Source: Linanthus parryae (taxonomy: Eukaryota; Streptophyta; Magnoliopsida; Ericales; Polemoniaceae). From it: DNA of 64,000 nt. This document shows positions 1 through 11,725 of the stretch, one piece after another. How positions within the stretch are numbered: position 1 is the stretch's first letter; each line of letters starts with the position of its first letter. The notes under the pieces are model-generated. The model did not search any database. It saw only the letters and a program-made list of their open reading frames with translations, and was not told where the DNA came from. The position numbers and the translations under genes are program-made. The DNA lies in NCBI GenBank assembly GCA_023055425.1, contig JALGPY010000010.1, forward strand, positions 22,646,363 through 22,710,362, read 5' to 3'.

Positions 1-1762
1 AAGTTTGAAAATCAACTAAAATCTAAATTTGATTTGTAAAGGTTGCACACATATACTTACCAAAGGATATACAAGCGCGAGGCAACAAAGAGCAATCCTA
101 GAATTCCGAAGGCACAAACTCGTCTCCTACGAACCCGATGTCTACAATCACACATATACGTACTCATTACCACCAAGTTACACATACATAATCCAAATGT
201 AACATAAATGCTAAATAATCACATATGTCACAAATGCACATATAATTATGTTCACTTATCAAAACACATCAAATCCAACACTTAGACATGTGAAAATTCA
301 AGTTATTATAAAAATGTGAAACTACAAATCTGGACAGATTTGTAGCTCTGACTTTAGAGCCATATTTACAATACCAAAATACTTTCAAAACATATGAAAC
401 TCTCTAATAAGGTAGGAAAATGTGTATAGTTTCTGAAACATCAAGAATCTTATTAATAGCTATTATAGAAATAAAGATATAAAATAAACAAAGAGTGTTG
501 TGCATAGACAATTCTGAAAGTAAATCTCAACTTCAAAAGGTGATTACTACCCCTTGGAGAATAGCAATGATTCTCATCTTCTCCAGAATTAATATTTTAT
601 GTGTCTAGTTAGTACACAAGAAAGAGGGGGTTCAAAAATTTTCTGAAAATGATATTTTTAGTAAAAAAGCCAAGACTAGTACTGAAACAGAGTTCCAGAA
701 AACATGCAAGTTCAAATGACCATTACTCATTATCCAAAAATGCTATGAAGATGATTTTTTTCTCAAAATGACCCCCTCTGAGTCTAGTTTAATAAAATGT
801 AAGTCTTAAATTTTTTTACAGAGACCAAATTATAATATAGACCACGTTTTTCACACACTATACAAATTGTATCAACATGCATGTTTCCCTAAAACCTCCA
901 AATCTTGATCAAATCATTTATATGATACATGCAACTTGATAAACATGTTCCTATGCTCAAAAACAGCCATTTAAACATATAAAAAGAAATCAACCAAGAA
1001 ATTTGAGGAATCAAGTGGAAAATTTGATAAAACACAAGTCCAAAGTCACAATTTCATGCTCTAGGCACACATGCATCATCAAATCAAGAGATTTCAAACA
1101 AGACATGATTCCAAAAACTATTTTCACAAGATATGAAGGGGAAAATAAAGGAAATAACACTTACTACCAGCTCTTATAGAGATTTTGGAGTTTTGGAGGG
1201 TCTTGGAGTGCTTGATTTCTCCCTAGACTTGAAGCTCCTTCAATGGAAGCAAGAAAGAGATGATAGAAGTGGGTTTTTGAGGAAGAGGGTGATGTTTATG
1301 ATGCCTTCATTATTTTGGACGAAATTTAGGAGTGAGAGAGAGAGATACTTGAGGGTGAAATGAATGATGAAATGATGTGGTAGTGTTAGTTTATGTGGGG
1401 GTTGCATCTTATATGTACATGTGTGGGTATAGCTCCATAGGAAGAGGTGGAGTATTTTTTTATTAGTGTTGACTTGGTAGTGGTGGCGAGGGACTTGAGA
1501 GAAATTAAAACTCTCCCAACAAGTTAGTTGGGGGTAGAAATTGAAGTAGTAATAAGTTGAGGGTTGGTAGGCAAATACTACAAATTAAGTTAACTACAAG
1601 ATTGCAAATGCAAGAGGGGTATTTTTTGGAATTACCACTAAGTAACAAGTTTACTAGTAGTATTTCTTTTTCTAACTTTAGAAACTATGACTTGAATTAC
1701 TCAATTACAACACAACTTTTCTAAATAACAAAATAGACCCAAACAAAGTACGAGGTATTTCA
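1..1762 (-). mobile_element. Tekay/Del-like chromovirus LTR, partial (window edge)
   Basis: Read on the minus strand, the block opens at 1762 with TGAAATACCTCGTACTTTG, close to the TGTAATACC(T/C) start typical of Tekay/Del LTRs. A TATA-like CATATAAGATG lies near 1409-1420. The transcribed part carries two splice-donor-like GTAAGT sites, near 1152 and 51. No PBS or coding sequence is reached before the window edge, so it may be a solo LTR or one end of a full element. It interrupts the 3' noncoding region of Athila A. The small frame at 1133-1363 lies inside it and has no retroelement domain. The lineage call is from memory of LTR starts and is moderately secure. Confidence 0.5.
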
Positions 1763-2985
1763 TGTCTGATCATTCTGTTCAGGTCACCCCCACACTGTTT
1801 CTGGGTAGTATGGCGATCTTGTGGTGGTCACCAGAGTTGGACTAGCAGCTGCCAATTCTGGCGGCTGACTTGAGCAGAGAGAATTTTTCTAAAGAGAGAG
1901 AGTGGAAACTGTTTAACTGAAGTCAAAACGGGTCACTTTCAGCCGGATAGTATATATAGGCAAAAATTTTGAAATTGCAGATTGGCCCCTGAAATTCAAA
2001 TTTTTTCAAAAATTTTCAAAATTTCTGATCCCGCTCATTGTGCTTTTGAACGCACATCCTGCATTTGAACGCAGTGCTTCATGTTCTGGATTTTTTTTTT
2101 AGTCTTGATGATGTGCGTTTGGACGCACGTTACGCGTTTGAACGCACAACTGTTAGCTGATGGAATTTCTGGGATGGTGATGATGTGAGTTTGAACACAC
2201 ATTATGCGTCTGAACGCAGTTCTTCAGTTTCTGGAATTTCTGCAAATCTCTGATGATATGCGTTTGAACGCACAGGCTTTGTTTAAACGCACATCTACCC
2301 CCTAGAAAATTTAAGGAACAAGTCTTCTGCGTTTGAACGCACAGGCTGCGTTTGAACGCACATAGTCTCTCGTCAAAATTTCAGTCCAAGTCTTCTACGT
2401 TTGAACGCACATGCTGCATTTAAACGCACATCTGGAGTCTGAAATTTTTCTTATTTGGTGTGCTTATGAACGCACATCTTCTGCGTTTGAATGCACCTGT
2501 GTTGGTCAAAAATTTTCCTGGAGTTTATGCGTTTGAATGCACAACTCCCTACTTTGACTGTTCCATTTTTCTGCCAATTTTTGCTAACGTGGTCTCCTGC
2601 GTTTGAACGCACAGATCTGCATTTGAACGCACAAATCTGCGTTTGAACGCATACTCCAATTCCTGCAAAAATTGTTCCTGTTTCACTGTAACACTAAATT
2701 CAGCATTAGACCCCTCTTCTCACGTTTCTCTCTTTTTATGAACTTTTTATTTTAAAAGTAAATTACTGTATGTAAAAACTACTACTCTACGTTGGGTTTC
2801 CTCCCATCCAGCGCTTGTGATTCACAGTCGACAACCCGACTTTGCTATCTCTCTGTTGGTCAGGGCATGTCGAGATAGATGGCCTCTACCTCTATTATCT
2901 TCTGCGGATCTCTATATGGCTTGATTCTGTTCCAATTCACCTTAAAAACAATGTTGTCCCTTGGGTTTTCTAGCTCCACTACTCC
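1763..2985 (-). mobile_element. Athila A 3' noncoding region, truncated
   Basis: This segment lies downstream of the Athila A integrase in element sense and holds no gene. It contains a conserved Athila block at 2791-2814 (minus: GCGCTGGATGGGAGGAAACC) that reappears after the ORF of Athila B at 32908-32929. It also holds the near-palindrome array at 2040-2660. A TATA-like TATATATA lies near 1953. I cannot align the segment with the element's other LTR (19033-20828), so it is probably the untranslated region before the 3' LTR. The 3' LTR itself would lie beyond the Tekay-like insertion at 1762. Confidence 0.6.
2040..2660. repeat. Dispersed near-palindrome TGCGTTTGAACGCA, first cluster
   Basis: More than a dozen copies of TGCGTTTGAACGCA and close variants occur here at irregular spacing, often paired a few bases apart. 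The arms TGCGTT and AACGCA are perfectly complementary and only the central dinucleotide breaks the symmetry. Spacers are unrelated, so this is not a tandem satellite. A second cluster lies in the U3 of the same element's 5' LTR (20100-20545). Confidence 0.85.
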
Positions 2986-3949
2986 TCAGGATGTAATGTC
3001 ATTCATAATAGATGGTCTAGACCATCTCGAGGGCAGCTTCCCTGGATATAATTTCATCCTTGAATTGTAAAGGAGAATCTTCTGCCCAATTTCTATCTTC
3101 TGTGGTAGAATTCGGTTGTCATGCCGTTTCTTCATTTTTTCCTTGTATATCTTGGCACTCTCATATGCTGTTTTACGAAATTTCTCCAACTAGAGCAGTT
3201 CCATCTTCCTTTTATCTCATGATAAACTGTGATCCATATTAAGCTGCTTGATTGCCCAATAAGCTATGTGCTCTAATTCCACTAGTAGGTGACAAGCCTT
3301 GCCAAAAACCAGCTGGTATGGAGACATTACCAGCGAGGTCGTGTAGGCTATTCTGTACGCCCAGAGTGCATCATCAAGCTTCAAGGACCAATCTTTTCGT
3401 CCTGGATTCACCGTCTTTTCTAATATGCTCTTGATTTCCCTGTTTGACACATCTGCTTGCCCATCGGCGTGAGGGTGGTAAGGTAGTGATACCTTATGGA
3501 TAGACACCCTGTATTTCTTTAAAACTTTGGCAAATACTTTATTAATAAAGTGAGAGCCTTCATCACTGACCATGGGTCCTTGTGTTCCAAATATGGTAAA
3601 AATTTTGTGCTTGAGAAATTGCTCCACTATTGCCGCATCATTTTTCTGGCAGGCCATGGCTTCCACCCACTTTGACACATAATCTACAGATTACCCAGGG
3701 AGGACGGAAAAGGGCCCATGAAATCTATTCCCCAAACATCGAAAGGTTCAACCTCTTGCCAAAGTGTCATGGGAATCTCATTCAGTTGGGAAATATTTCC
3801 TGTGCGCTGGAAGCGGTCACAACTTTGTGCATAATCGTGGAAATCCTTGAAAATAGTCGGCCAGAAAAACCTGACAGTGCTGAATTACCTCCAGAATCTC
3901 GTGACACGGAATAAACCGTCGTAGGATGTTATCAGTGCCCTGTTTGAAC
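2986..3949 (-). pseudogene. Athila A integrase (decayed)
   Basis: This is the integrase of a Ty3/gypsy Athila-lineage element, which would insert the cDNA into the host genome. The best open stretch, 3217-3678, begins with SKWVEAMA. It carries the core block SDEGSHF (second catalytic Asp) and [20 protein letters not shown]. It ends with the lineage-typical [12 protein letters not shown] and [13 protein letters not shown]. The usual Glu before VSNRE reads Asp (ADVSNRE), a possible loss of the catalytic Glu. The C-terminal part continues at 2986-3189 in another frame ([12 protein letters not shown]). The zinc-binding region at about 3680-3949 is riddled with stops. It is followed downstream by the Athila post-pol block and preceded by RNase H. 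Confidence 0.88.
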
Positions 3950-4920
3950 AGGAAAGGATCATCTCAGAAATAGTGCCTGCATTCTGAGATAAAATTTTTT
4001 TTTCTGCAGAGGGTTGATGTCTTCAGGGAGTGCTCCGTTTACCAAATAATTGGCTATGGAATAGTACCGTGGTTGTCTATTGGCTTTGACCTTCATAATA
4101 TGCTCGTCCGGAAGTTTTCTTGAATCGGTACTGACTCCTCAGTTGGGTTATCCAGGCGAGATAAATGATCAGCCACCATATTCTCAACTCCCTTCTTGTC
4201 CCTGATTTCAACATCGAGCTCCTACATCAGCAGAATCGAACGTAGCAGTCCTGGATTTGCATCCTTCTTCTCCTGCAGGTACTTCAATGCGCTGTGATCA
4301 GTGAAAATGATCACTTTTGACCCCACCAGATAAGATCTGAATTTTTCAAAGGCAAAAACTACTACATCTGCTCTTTTTCTGTAGCCCCATAGTTAATTTG
4401 TCAGAACTCTGCTGGCATAATAAATTACATGGCAGACTTTATCTTTTCGCTGCCCCAAAACTGCTCCAACTGCATAGTCGTTGGCATCGCACATAAGTTC
4501 GAATGGGAGTGACCAATCTGGAGTCGTCATTGTTGGTGCAGTGGTCAGCCGATCTTTGAGTGCGTCAAAGACTTTTCTGCAGGCTTCGTTGAATACAAAT
4601 GGCACCTCCTTTTCCAACAGATTACATAATGGTTTTGTAGTTTTCGAAAAGTCTTTGATGAATCTTCTGTAAAAACCCTGCATGGCCCAAAAAACTCTTG
4701 ATCGCTCTTACTGTGGTTGGGTATGAAATTTGATTTATCACCTCAATCTTTGCTCTGTCCACCTCTAAGCCCTTACTAGAAATCTTGTGTCCCAGCACAA
4801 TGCCTTCAGTGACCATGAAGTGGCATTTTTCCCAATTTAGCACTAGATTGGTTTTCCTGCAGCGGATCAAAACTCTAGCCAAATGATACAGGCAGTCTTC
4901 AAAGTTTTCCCCATACAGTG
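3950..4920 (-). pseudogene. Athila A reverse transcriptase C-terminal part and RNase H (decayed)
   Basis: This is the 3' half of the Athila A RT plus RNase H. 4622-4882 carries RT thumb-region motifs (KTNLVLNWEKCHFMV, then GIVLGHKIS). The next frame (4393-4683) has GFYRRFIKDFSK and the RNase H start PFELMCDANDYAVGAVLGQ. Further RNase H motifs, FTDHSALKYL and ADHLSRL, can be read to about 4150 through stops. Position 4920 is the Sirevirus A insertion point; the upstream half of RT continues at 15662. The broken frame joins sensibly across the insertion, which shows that the nesting call is right. It is not functional. Confidence 0.85.
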
Positions 4921-6424
4921 CGAAAGTGTGTAATGTAGACTAAATACATGACCTAAGTACTCTAGAAGGGGGGGGGGGTTGAATAGAGTATGAAAACTTT
5001 TTGCAAAACTCATATTCTAACAAATTAGCTTTGTGTGAAACTCAAATCTCAAGGCCTTGAGATTTTATAAAACTGTCAGAAACTTTGAAAGGCTAATTAG
5101 AAAGCTTCAAGGCCTTGAACTATTACCAGTTCTAAACAGCTTATAAACCCCAGTTTGATTTGAGTTGTAAGCAGTAGAAAATAACAAAAATGTAAAGTAA
5201 AGAACACAAGGAAATTTACAGAGTTCAGTCCCAATGGACCTAATATCTTCCTGAGCGATCTAATCCCACCAGGATTGGGCAAACACTTCTTATTACTCAC
5301 ACAGAAACAACCCTAGATTTTCAAGCCTAAGTGATTTCCCTTACACCCATACAGCCTGTGGTTCCAAACCTATCTAGTTCCAGCTACTAACCGTTGAGCT
5401 AACAAGAACCTCTTGTTGTTCAATTGAACAACCAACCATTAGGTTTAGTGAGGTTTAAGATATTTAAAAGATATACAGATTACAAAACAGGTGAAGAACA
5501 CAGTAGAAGAAATAAGCTAGTGAAGCCTGGATGTGTTCTTTATGAAACTGGAATGACTTGATCTTCTAAAAATCTGAAATTGAAGCTTGAATTCCTGTGT
5601 GTTTGAATGAATGATCTCCCACGAATTTGTCACACTTCTCTGAGTATTCTGCAAGCCTCTCTCTTTCAAAATTCAAACCAGTCTCTTTATCCACCAGCTG
5701 CAACTGAATGAGAGATTTTAGGATCTCAGTTCCTACAAATCCTCCTTCTGTTTTCATCTGAAATTCAAACAGCTCTAAGTGGATATCTGTTGGAGTTTGT
5801 TGAGATTGTTCTTGCACGTTAAACAAACCTGCAAAAACATTAAAATACAACAACAACAAAGTCCAGAAATATAACAGTACTATGACTGTTTGGTTTTCCA
5901 GTTTCTGATAAAAACTGATTAAATATTAGAACAGTAATCTGATTAACTTCTGACACATGTAAATCATGATAAACAAGTTTAAGACTCTTAGAAGTCAATA
6001 AACAATCACAATAAAATGGATCAAAACCTGCAAGAAAGAATCAACTTAGTTCTGTAAAACTGTCAGCAGCTCAAGGCACATCTCAAGGCCTTGAAGCTCT
6101 GAACATGCTTCACAGTCTGTTAAAGTTAAATCCAGAAAACTTTGATTCTCCCTGTTCTGATCATCTGCATTTGTGTTAGCTATGTATATAATTTAAAACA
6201 AGAGTATCCCTGATCTGTATAATCAGATTACCAATCTGCAACACAAGATTGTTAGAACATTCAACCGAAAAAAAACAACTCTCAAGGCTTTAAAGCTCTG
6301 TCAGTATCTCAAGGCCTTGGAGCACCAAAAATGTTTTGCTGCCTATATCTTTGTCTTTGTCTTTGTCTTCCATCACTCAAAACAATTACTTCTCAAAACA
6401 CACTCAAGGGTCTTTGAGTCAACA
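4921..6424 (-). repeat. Sirevirus A 3' LTR
   Basis: 1504 bp, matching 14153-15656 nearly base for base. In plus sense it ends GGTCTTTGAGTCAACA. The first base of the expected TGAAAGTGTG is mutated to C. A perfect palindrome CTCAAGGCCTTGAG lies at 5048-5061, with more degenerate copies near 5104, 6082, 6270 and 6313. Small frames inside (5097-5300, 5566-5859) are not genes. Confidence 0.93.
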
Positions 6425-6440
6425 ATCTCCCCCTTGATGA
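6425..6440 (-). promoter_or_regulatory. Sirevirus A polypurine tract
   Basis: Minus strand reads ATCAAGGGGGAGAT immediately before the LTR start TGTTGACTC. It is the expected plus-strand DNA synthesis primer next to the 3' LTR. Confidence 0.85.
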
Positions 6441-6938
6441 AAGACAAAACCCATAATCTTGTGTAGATATTCCTGCAACTCCTTATAAGAATTAGATAAC
6501 CACATGTTGCAGATACAATAGACAATCTAACACAGATAATCAACAATTCACATATAATCACATTAATATAAGAACACAACTAATTAACCAAAACAACTGA
6601 TTATTATTATTATTATTCAAGTACTACAAGTAACACAAACACATAATTTCTCCCCTTTTTTGACTTTCATCAAATAAGGATGAAGAAATGTTGGATCATT
6701 ACTCAGAGTCTTAAAAAAGACTAAAACAAAATTTATTACTAGAAAGTCAAGGCCTTGAGAACAGAAAAGAAGAAAAGAAGTAGATAGAAGGTCAAGGCTT
6801 TGGTCTTCTCTGATCTTCATTTCTTCTTTGATGTCTGGACTTTCTTTAAGCCTTCTCCAACTTCTTCCTCACTTCCAGCATCTTCAGCCAACTGATTTCC
6901 CTCTTGTTCAGCTTCCACTTCTCCAAAAACTTCTTCAA

Positions 6939-8589
6939 TTATCTCATCGAACTTTTTCTTAACCTGCACTGAATCCCCCTCTGTAGCTGCATCAACACCT
7001 GTGTCTTCACCAACATCTTCTTATCAGTTTGCTCATACAGATCTTTTGATGTAAGCACCACTGGAATTGGCTTCTTTTTCTTCTTCAAGAAATCACCCAG
7101 CCTTTCATCAGAATCCACACTGGTGTCATGAGTAGTAGCAGAAGGTATCTTCTCCAAGTTCAAACCTTTGATGACAACATCCAGCTTCCCATTCATAACA
7201 TTCATCAAACCCATGAACTGGTTAAATTCAAATGACATATCAAATAACCTTTGTCTGAGATCTTCAATTTCAACCTGCTGATCTTCAAACTTCTCAACCA
7301 ACAAAGAATAATCCTCATTGGCTTGTCCATTCCCTGATGTAGCACCCTTTGGCTTTACAAACTCCTTTTCTCCAAGTTCCTCCTTGACAAATCTGAATAG
7401 AACTTCCAATGTCCTTTCCCAGTCTGAACTACCCCAATCCTCTGTAATGCAGTCTCATCAATCAACCCAAAACCTCAAGTAATCTTTTCCTCTCCTTTCA
7501 CAGGTACATAAAAATATTCAAAGAAAAGAGGTAACATGTTGGCATATGGAAGAGGATGGTTTCTGGTTTAGTTGCAGAATAAATCATATGCTCCATAACA
7601 ACTGTTGGCAAGTCTATCTCAAACCCTTGAGATATCAGATACATCAGTATAAGAACCTTATCAGTAACCAACTCCCTTGAGTTCTCCCTAGGAACAACAC
7701 TCCTCATCAGAATTGTAAACAAGATTTTGGCTTCACAGTTGAGCACAGAGTGTGTCAACTGCTTTGGACCAGAGGGTACACCATCAATGAAAAACATCTC
7801 TTTTGCCTTTTCAAGACATTCCTGCCTATCAGGGTAATCTCCAACATTATACTTCCTAGGAATGCCCAAGACTTTCGCAAAAGTCCTATGATCTAACCTC
7901 AAATCTATCCCAGCCACTTTTGAAGTTAACACCATCTTATCATCACCTTCATGAACCATATTCAGATAAAATAACCTAGTTAACCTAGGATAGGCTTTTG
8001 AACTAGGATTTAACACCTTCCAAATTGCAGTTTCTTTTAATTTTCTCATACAATTAATATCCAGTTTATCCAATAACTCCTTAGAAACCATACTACAGAA
8101 AGCTACCTTAGATGAAGCATAACCTTGCATCCATACAGTCCTAACTTCAGAACTAACAAACCAATCTGAAGGAAGTGCATTCTTACCTTGATAACCCTTT
8201 TTGGTTGCAGCAACAACCTGCTTAACCCTTGTTTTCTTCTCAGTGGCTTTTCTCTTCTCTTGTTCTCCTTCAGTTGGCTTCTTCTTGCTTTCTTGAGCAG
8301 ATTTCCCCTTTTCCTCTTCACCAGTATTTTTCATCTCTCCCCTTTTCTTCTTGTCTGACTTCGGTTGATCACCACCCTGAGTCTCTGTCTCCTTCTGTGG
8401 ATCAATGCTTGAGCCTTCATCTCCCTTTTCTGTTCTGGACTTCTTTGCAGGAGGAGTATCCTCATGCAAAATCTGAGTATTTTCTGAATCTGAATAAGAA
8501 ATCACAATCTTCTCCTTCTCATTTGCCCTCTTCTTGGATATGCCAGAAGGCTTCCCCTGTTGCTGAATTCTGGCTGATTTGCGCTCCAT
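6939..8589 (-). pseudogene. Sirevirus A extra (env-like) ORF downstream of pol, one frameshift
   Basis: An ORF in the position of the Sirevirus envelope-like gene. The first part (7498-8589, 363 aa) starts MERKSARIQQQGK and has a Lys/Glu-rich charged tail to about residue 130. A folded-looking domain follows at about 140-330 with WFVSSEVRTVWM, YPRLTRLFYLNM, VAGIDLRLDH and KVLGIPRKYN. That layout recalls the plant 'putative transposon protein' domain, recognised from memory. After a frameshift near 7410-7500, 6939-7409 continues with a coiled-coil-like stretch (VEKFEDQQVEIEDLRQRL). I see no signal peptide or membrane segment, so 'envelope' is only positional. Sirevirus B carries a homologue at 20940-21690. 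Its function is unknown. Confidence 0.7.
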
Positions 8590-9036
8590 TTTGGGTTTAG
8601 GGTTTTGAGAAGGAAATGAGATTGAGAGAAATTGAGAGAGAGAGGAGAGTCGTAGAGAATTGAGAGAGAATTAAGAAGAATAAGCCCTGACTTTCACTTT
8701 AAGTAGGTTGAAAATGATGAGTCATAAAAGGACTCTGCTAAATCAACATGCAAAAAGGATCTTGAAAAATTTATTTTTGGATATTTTAGAAAATTCTCCG
8801 AGTAATTAAAATATTATACAGTTATCTAAAAAGATAAGATATAATATTTGATGATCCATTTTTTTTAAAAATAATTCAGATGTTTTCAAGACCTGGAGAA
8901 CAATCTCAAGGCCTTGAGATTTTCTGCAGTTTGAGAAACTTCAAAGCTTTGAGCTATACTTTCAAGGATTTGGAAAGTATAATCTCAAGGCTTTGAGATT
9001 TAAACACATAATCACATATAAGTACTAATACTCCCC

Positions 9037-10614
9037 CTAAACCAATGCATCCTTGTTTAACATTCCCAATTCAAGCCTTAGAGATGAAAATCTATCATCT
9101 GACAAAGGTTTAGTGAAAATATCAGCAATCTGCATTGAAGTAGAAATAAAAGTTAAAACAACATCATCTTTTTCTGCATGATCTCTAAGGAAGTGATGTC
9201 TCACATCTATGTGCTTGGTTCTTGAGTGCTGGACTGGATTCTTAGAGATTGAGATAGCACTAGTATTGTCACAATGAATAGGCACATTTCTGAAATTGTA
9301 GCCAAGATCTCTAAGTTGCTGAGCAATCCATAACACTTGTGAACAGCAAGCTCCAGCTGCAATGTATTCAGCTTCTGCAGTTGATAATGCTACAAAATTA
9401 TGCTTTTTAGAATGCCAACTGATCAATGAAGATCCAAGAAACTGGCAACATCCAGAAATACTTTTCCTGTCAACTTTATATCCTGCAAAATCATCATCTG
9501 AATAGCCACTCAACATAAAACTAGATCTCCTTGGATACCAAAGCCCCAAGTCTCTGGTTCCATTCAAATATCTAAAAATTCTTTTGACTGCAGTTAAATG
9601 AATTTCCTTAGGATCTGCTTGAAATCTAGCACACATACAGACACTGAACATAATATCAGGTCTGGTAGCATTTAAATATAAAAGTGAACCAATCATACCT
9701 CTGTATTCCTTTTGATTCACACTCTTACCATTTGAATCCTTGTCTAAAGAGAGTGATGAACTCATAGGGGTTTTTAGCACCTTGGACTGTGACATATTGT
9801 ACTTGTTCAATAAGTCCTTGGTATACTTTCCTTGATGTACAAAAATTCCTTTCTTCATTTGTAATATATGAAGTCCAAGAAAGAAATTCAGTTCTCTCAT
9901 TAAGCTCATCTCAAACTCCCTGCACATCAGACCAGAAAACTCTTTTGAAAGAGCATCATTAGTAGCACCAAATAGAATATCATCTACATAGATCAGAACT
10001 ACTAACAAATCACTTTGATGATGTTTAATGAAAAGAGTTTTATCAACTAGGCCTCTCTTGAAATTATTGTCAAGTAGAAATTTTGAAAGTCTATCATACC
10101 AAGCCCTTGGAGCTTGTTTTAACCCATAAAGAGCTTTGTCTAGTTTATAAACATGATCAGGAAAGTTTTCATCTTCAAAACCAGGAGGTTGTGCTACAAA
10201 AACATCTTCTTGTAAATAGCCATCCAGAAAAGCACATTTGACATCCATTTGATAAATCTTTATGTGATGGTGAGATGCAAATGCAAGAAGTATTCTAATA
10301 GCTTCTAACCTAGAAAGAGGAGAAAAAGTCTCCTCATAATCTATACATTCTTCCTGATTATATCCTTGTGCCACCAGTCTGTCTTTATTCCTTACCACTT
10401 TGCCATTCTCATCAAGCTTGTTTCTGAATACCCATCTGGTTCCAATAACTGATTTCTCTTTAGTTCTGGGAACCAGATTCCATACCTTGTTTCTTTCAAA
10501 CTCATTCAGCTCACTCTGCATTGAAATGATCCAGTCTGCATCTTCTAGTGATTCCTTGGTATTTTTAGGCTCAATCAAAGATACAAATGCACTAAAAGCA
10601 CACAAGTTCTTCAA
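9037..10614 (-). CDS. Sirevirus A reverse transcriptase-RNase H (open, 525 aa)
   Basis: This is the C-terminal part of the copia polyprotein: it copies the element RNA to DNA and degrades the RNA template. RT starts near residue 15 (ALEDAD-like LEDADWIISMQSELNEFE). It includes KLDKALYGLKQAPRAWYDRL and the catalytic YVDDI near residue 208. RNase H follows with SGYSDDDFAGYKVDRKS, STAEAEYIAAG near 415, HCDNTSAISISKNP and KHIDVRHHFLRDH near 471; all four acidic residues expected at these motifs are visible. The C-terminus is FSSLRLELGMLNKDAL. It has no stop over 525 codons, although gag, PR and IN upstream are broken and in other frames. It is therefore not an independent gene, and the start given is only the first Met of the open stretch. 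Confidence 0.92.
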   Translation of the reverse strand: MKNLCAFSAFVSLIEPKNTKESLEDADWIISMQSELNEFERNKVWNLVPRTKEKSVIGTRWVFRNKLDENGKVVRNKDRLVAQGYNQEECIDYEETFSPLSRLEAIRILLAFASHHHIKIYQMDVKCAFLDGYLQEDVFVAQPPGFEDENFPDHVYKLDKALYGLKQAPRAWYDRLSKFLLDNNFKRGLVDKTLFIKHHQSDLLVVLIYVDDILFGATNDALSKEFSGLMCREFEMSLMRELNFFLGLHILQMKKGIFVHQGKYTKDLLNKYNMSQSKVLKTPMSSSLSLDKDSNGKSVNQKEYRGMIGSLLYLNATRPDIMFSVCMCARFQADPKEIHLTAVKRIFRYLNGTRDLGLWYPRRSSFMLSGYSDDDFAGYKVDRKSISGCCQFLGSSLISWHSKKHNFVALSTAEAEYIAAGACCSQVLWIAQQLRDLGYNFRNVPIHCDNTSAISISKNPVQHSRTKHIDVRHHFLRDHAEKDDVVLTFISTSMQIADIFTKPLSDDRFSSLRLELGMLNKDALV

Positions 10615-11725
10615 CTGTCCTCTTGTCTGAGTTTCGGTTGATGGATCAGATATGATATTGTCAGCTGGATGATCTGCAAGGTACTTAAACTTCTTTCTTG
10701 GTATTCAGGAATATTCTCCTTCAAGACTTTGAGTTCTTGAAACAGTAAAGGGAGCATCATAGAAACTTTTGAGCTTCTGTCTCAAGGCTTTGAGATTTTG
10801 GTTCTGCAGGAGGTTCAAGGCATTGAGATTCTGCTGATTGATTCTGCACATTAGTTTTGCATTTGTCCTCTCATCTAAGTCATGCTTGTTCAAACTAGAT
10901 CTGCAAAACTTTCACTCAGAGAATCCTTAGTACTTTCATCAAAAATCACATGAATACTCTCTTCCACAATCTTGGTTTTTCTATTGTAAACTCTATAAGC
11001 TTTGCTAGTTTGAGAATATCCAAGAAATACACCTTCATCACTTCTAGCATCAAACTTACCAAGAATGTCTCTACCATTATTATGCACAAAACATATACAA
11101 CCAAAAGGTTTAAAATAAGAAACAGTAGGCTTCCTACCTTTAAACAACTCATAAGGGGTCTTTTTCAAAATAGGTCTAATCAAGCATCTATTCAGCACAT
11201 AATTGGCAGTACTAACAGCTTCTGCCCACAAGAACTTTGGCAAAATACTTTCAATAAGCATTGTTCTAGACATATCTTCAAGTGTCATATTTTTCCTTTC
11301 AACTACTCCATTTTGCTGTGGAGTTCTAGGTGCAGAAAAGTTGTGTGAAATGCCATGCTTTGCACAAAACAAATCAAAGTCAAGTTGATCAAACTCCCTA
11401 CCATGAACACTTCTAATGGATGCAAAGGTAAATTTTTCAAAGTTTGAAGCTCTTTGCACAATCTAGAAAATTCAGATAAAGCTTCAGTTTTGTCTCTAAT
11501 AAACATCACCCAAGTGAATCTAGAATAATCATCTATTATAACAAGCATATACCTCTTACCTTTTGGAGTCTGAACTCTCATAGGACCACACAAGTCCATA
11601 TGCAACAGTTCTAAGGGTCTATAAGTAATTACAAAGTTCTTCGGCTTGAATGAGCTTCTGGTTTACTTACCTTGTACACATGCCTTGCAAACCTCATCAT
11701 CTGAAAATTTCTGTGATGGTAAACC
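10615..11725 (-). pseudogene. Sirevirus A integrase (frameshifted)
   Basis: This is copia integrase in at least two frames. 11303-11605 holds HMDLCGPMRVQTPKGKRY (first catalytic Asp in MDLCG) and IIDDYSRFTWVMF. After a frameshift near 11455, 10890-11459 continues. There the usual RSDHG motif reads IRSVHGREFDQ, so the second catalytic Asp is replaced by Val. The third motif, TPQQNGVVERKNMTLED, keeps its Glu. The region ends with the copia C-terminal motif KPFGCICFVHN...FDARSDEGVFLGYSQTSKAYRVYN. The N-terminal zinc region (CKACVQGK) is read through a stop. Linker sequence to RT (10705-10893) contains further copies of the element's palindrome. It is inactive as it stands. Confidence 0.88.

Noticed and set aside
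1953..1960. TATATATA near 1953 as proof that 1763-2790 is the Athila A 3' LTR
   Set aside because: The surrounding sequence does not align with the 5' LTR, and the distance from integrase fits the 3' noncoding region instead.
2040..2660. CRISPR-like array
   Set aside because: Repeats are 14 bp, irregularly spaced and variable, with no constant spacer length, and lie in a plant retrotransposon.
8229..8600. 123-codon plus-strand frame opposite the Sirevirus A env-like ORF
   Set aside because: Antisense shadow of a Lys/Glu-rich coding region, giving Ser/Leu/Phe-rich sequence without a domain.
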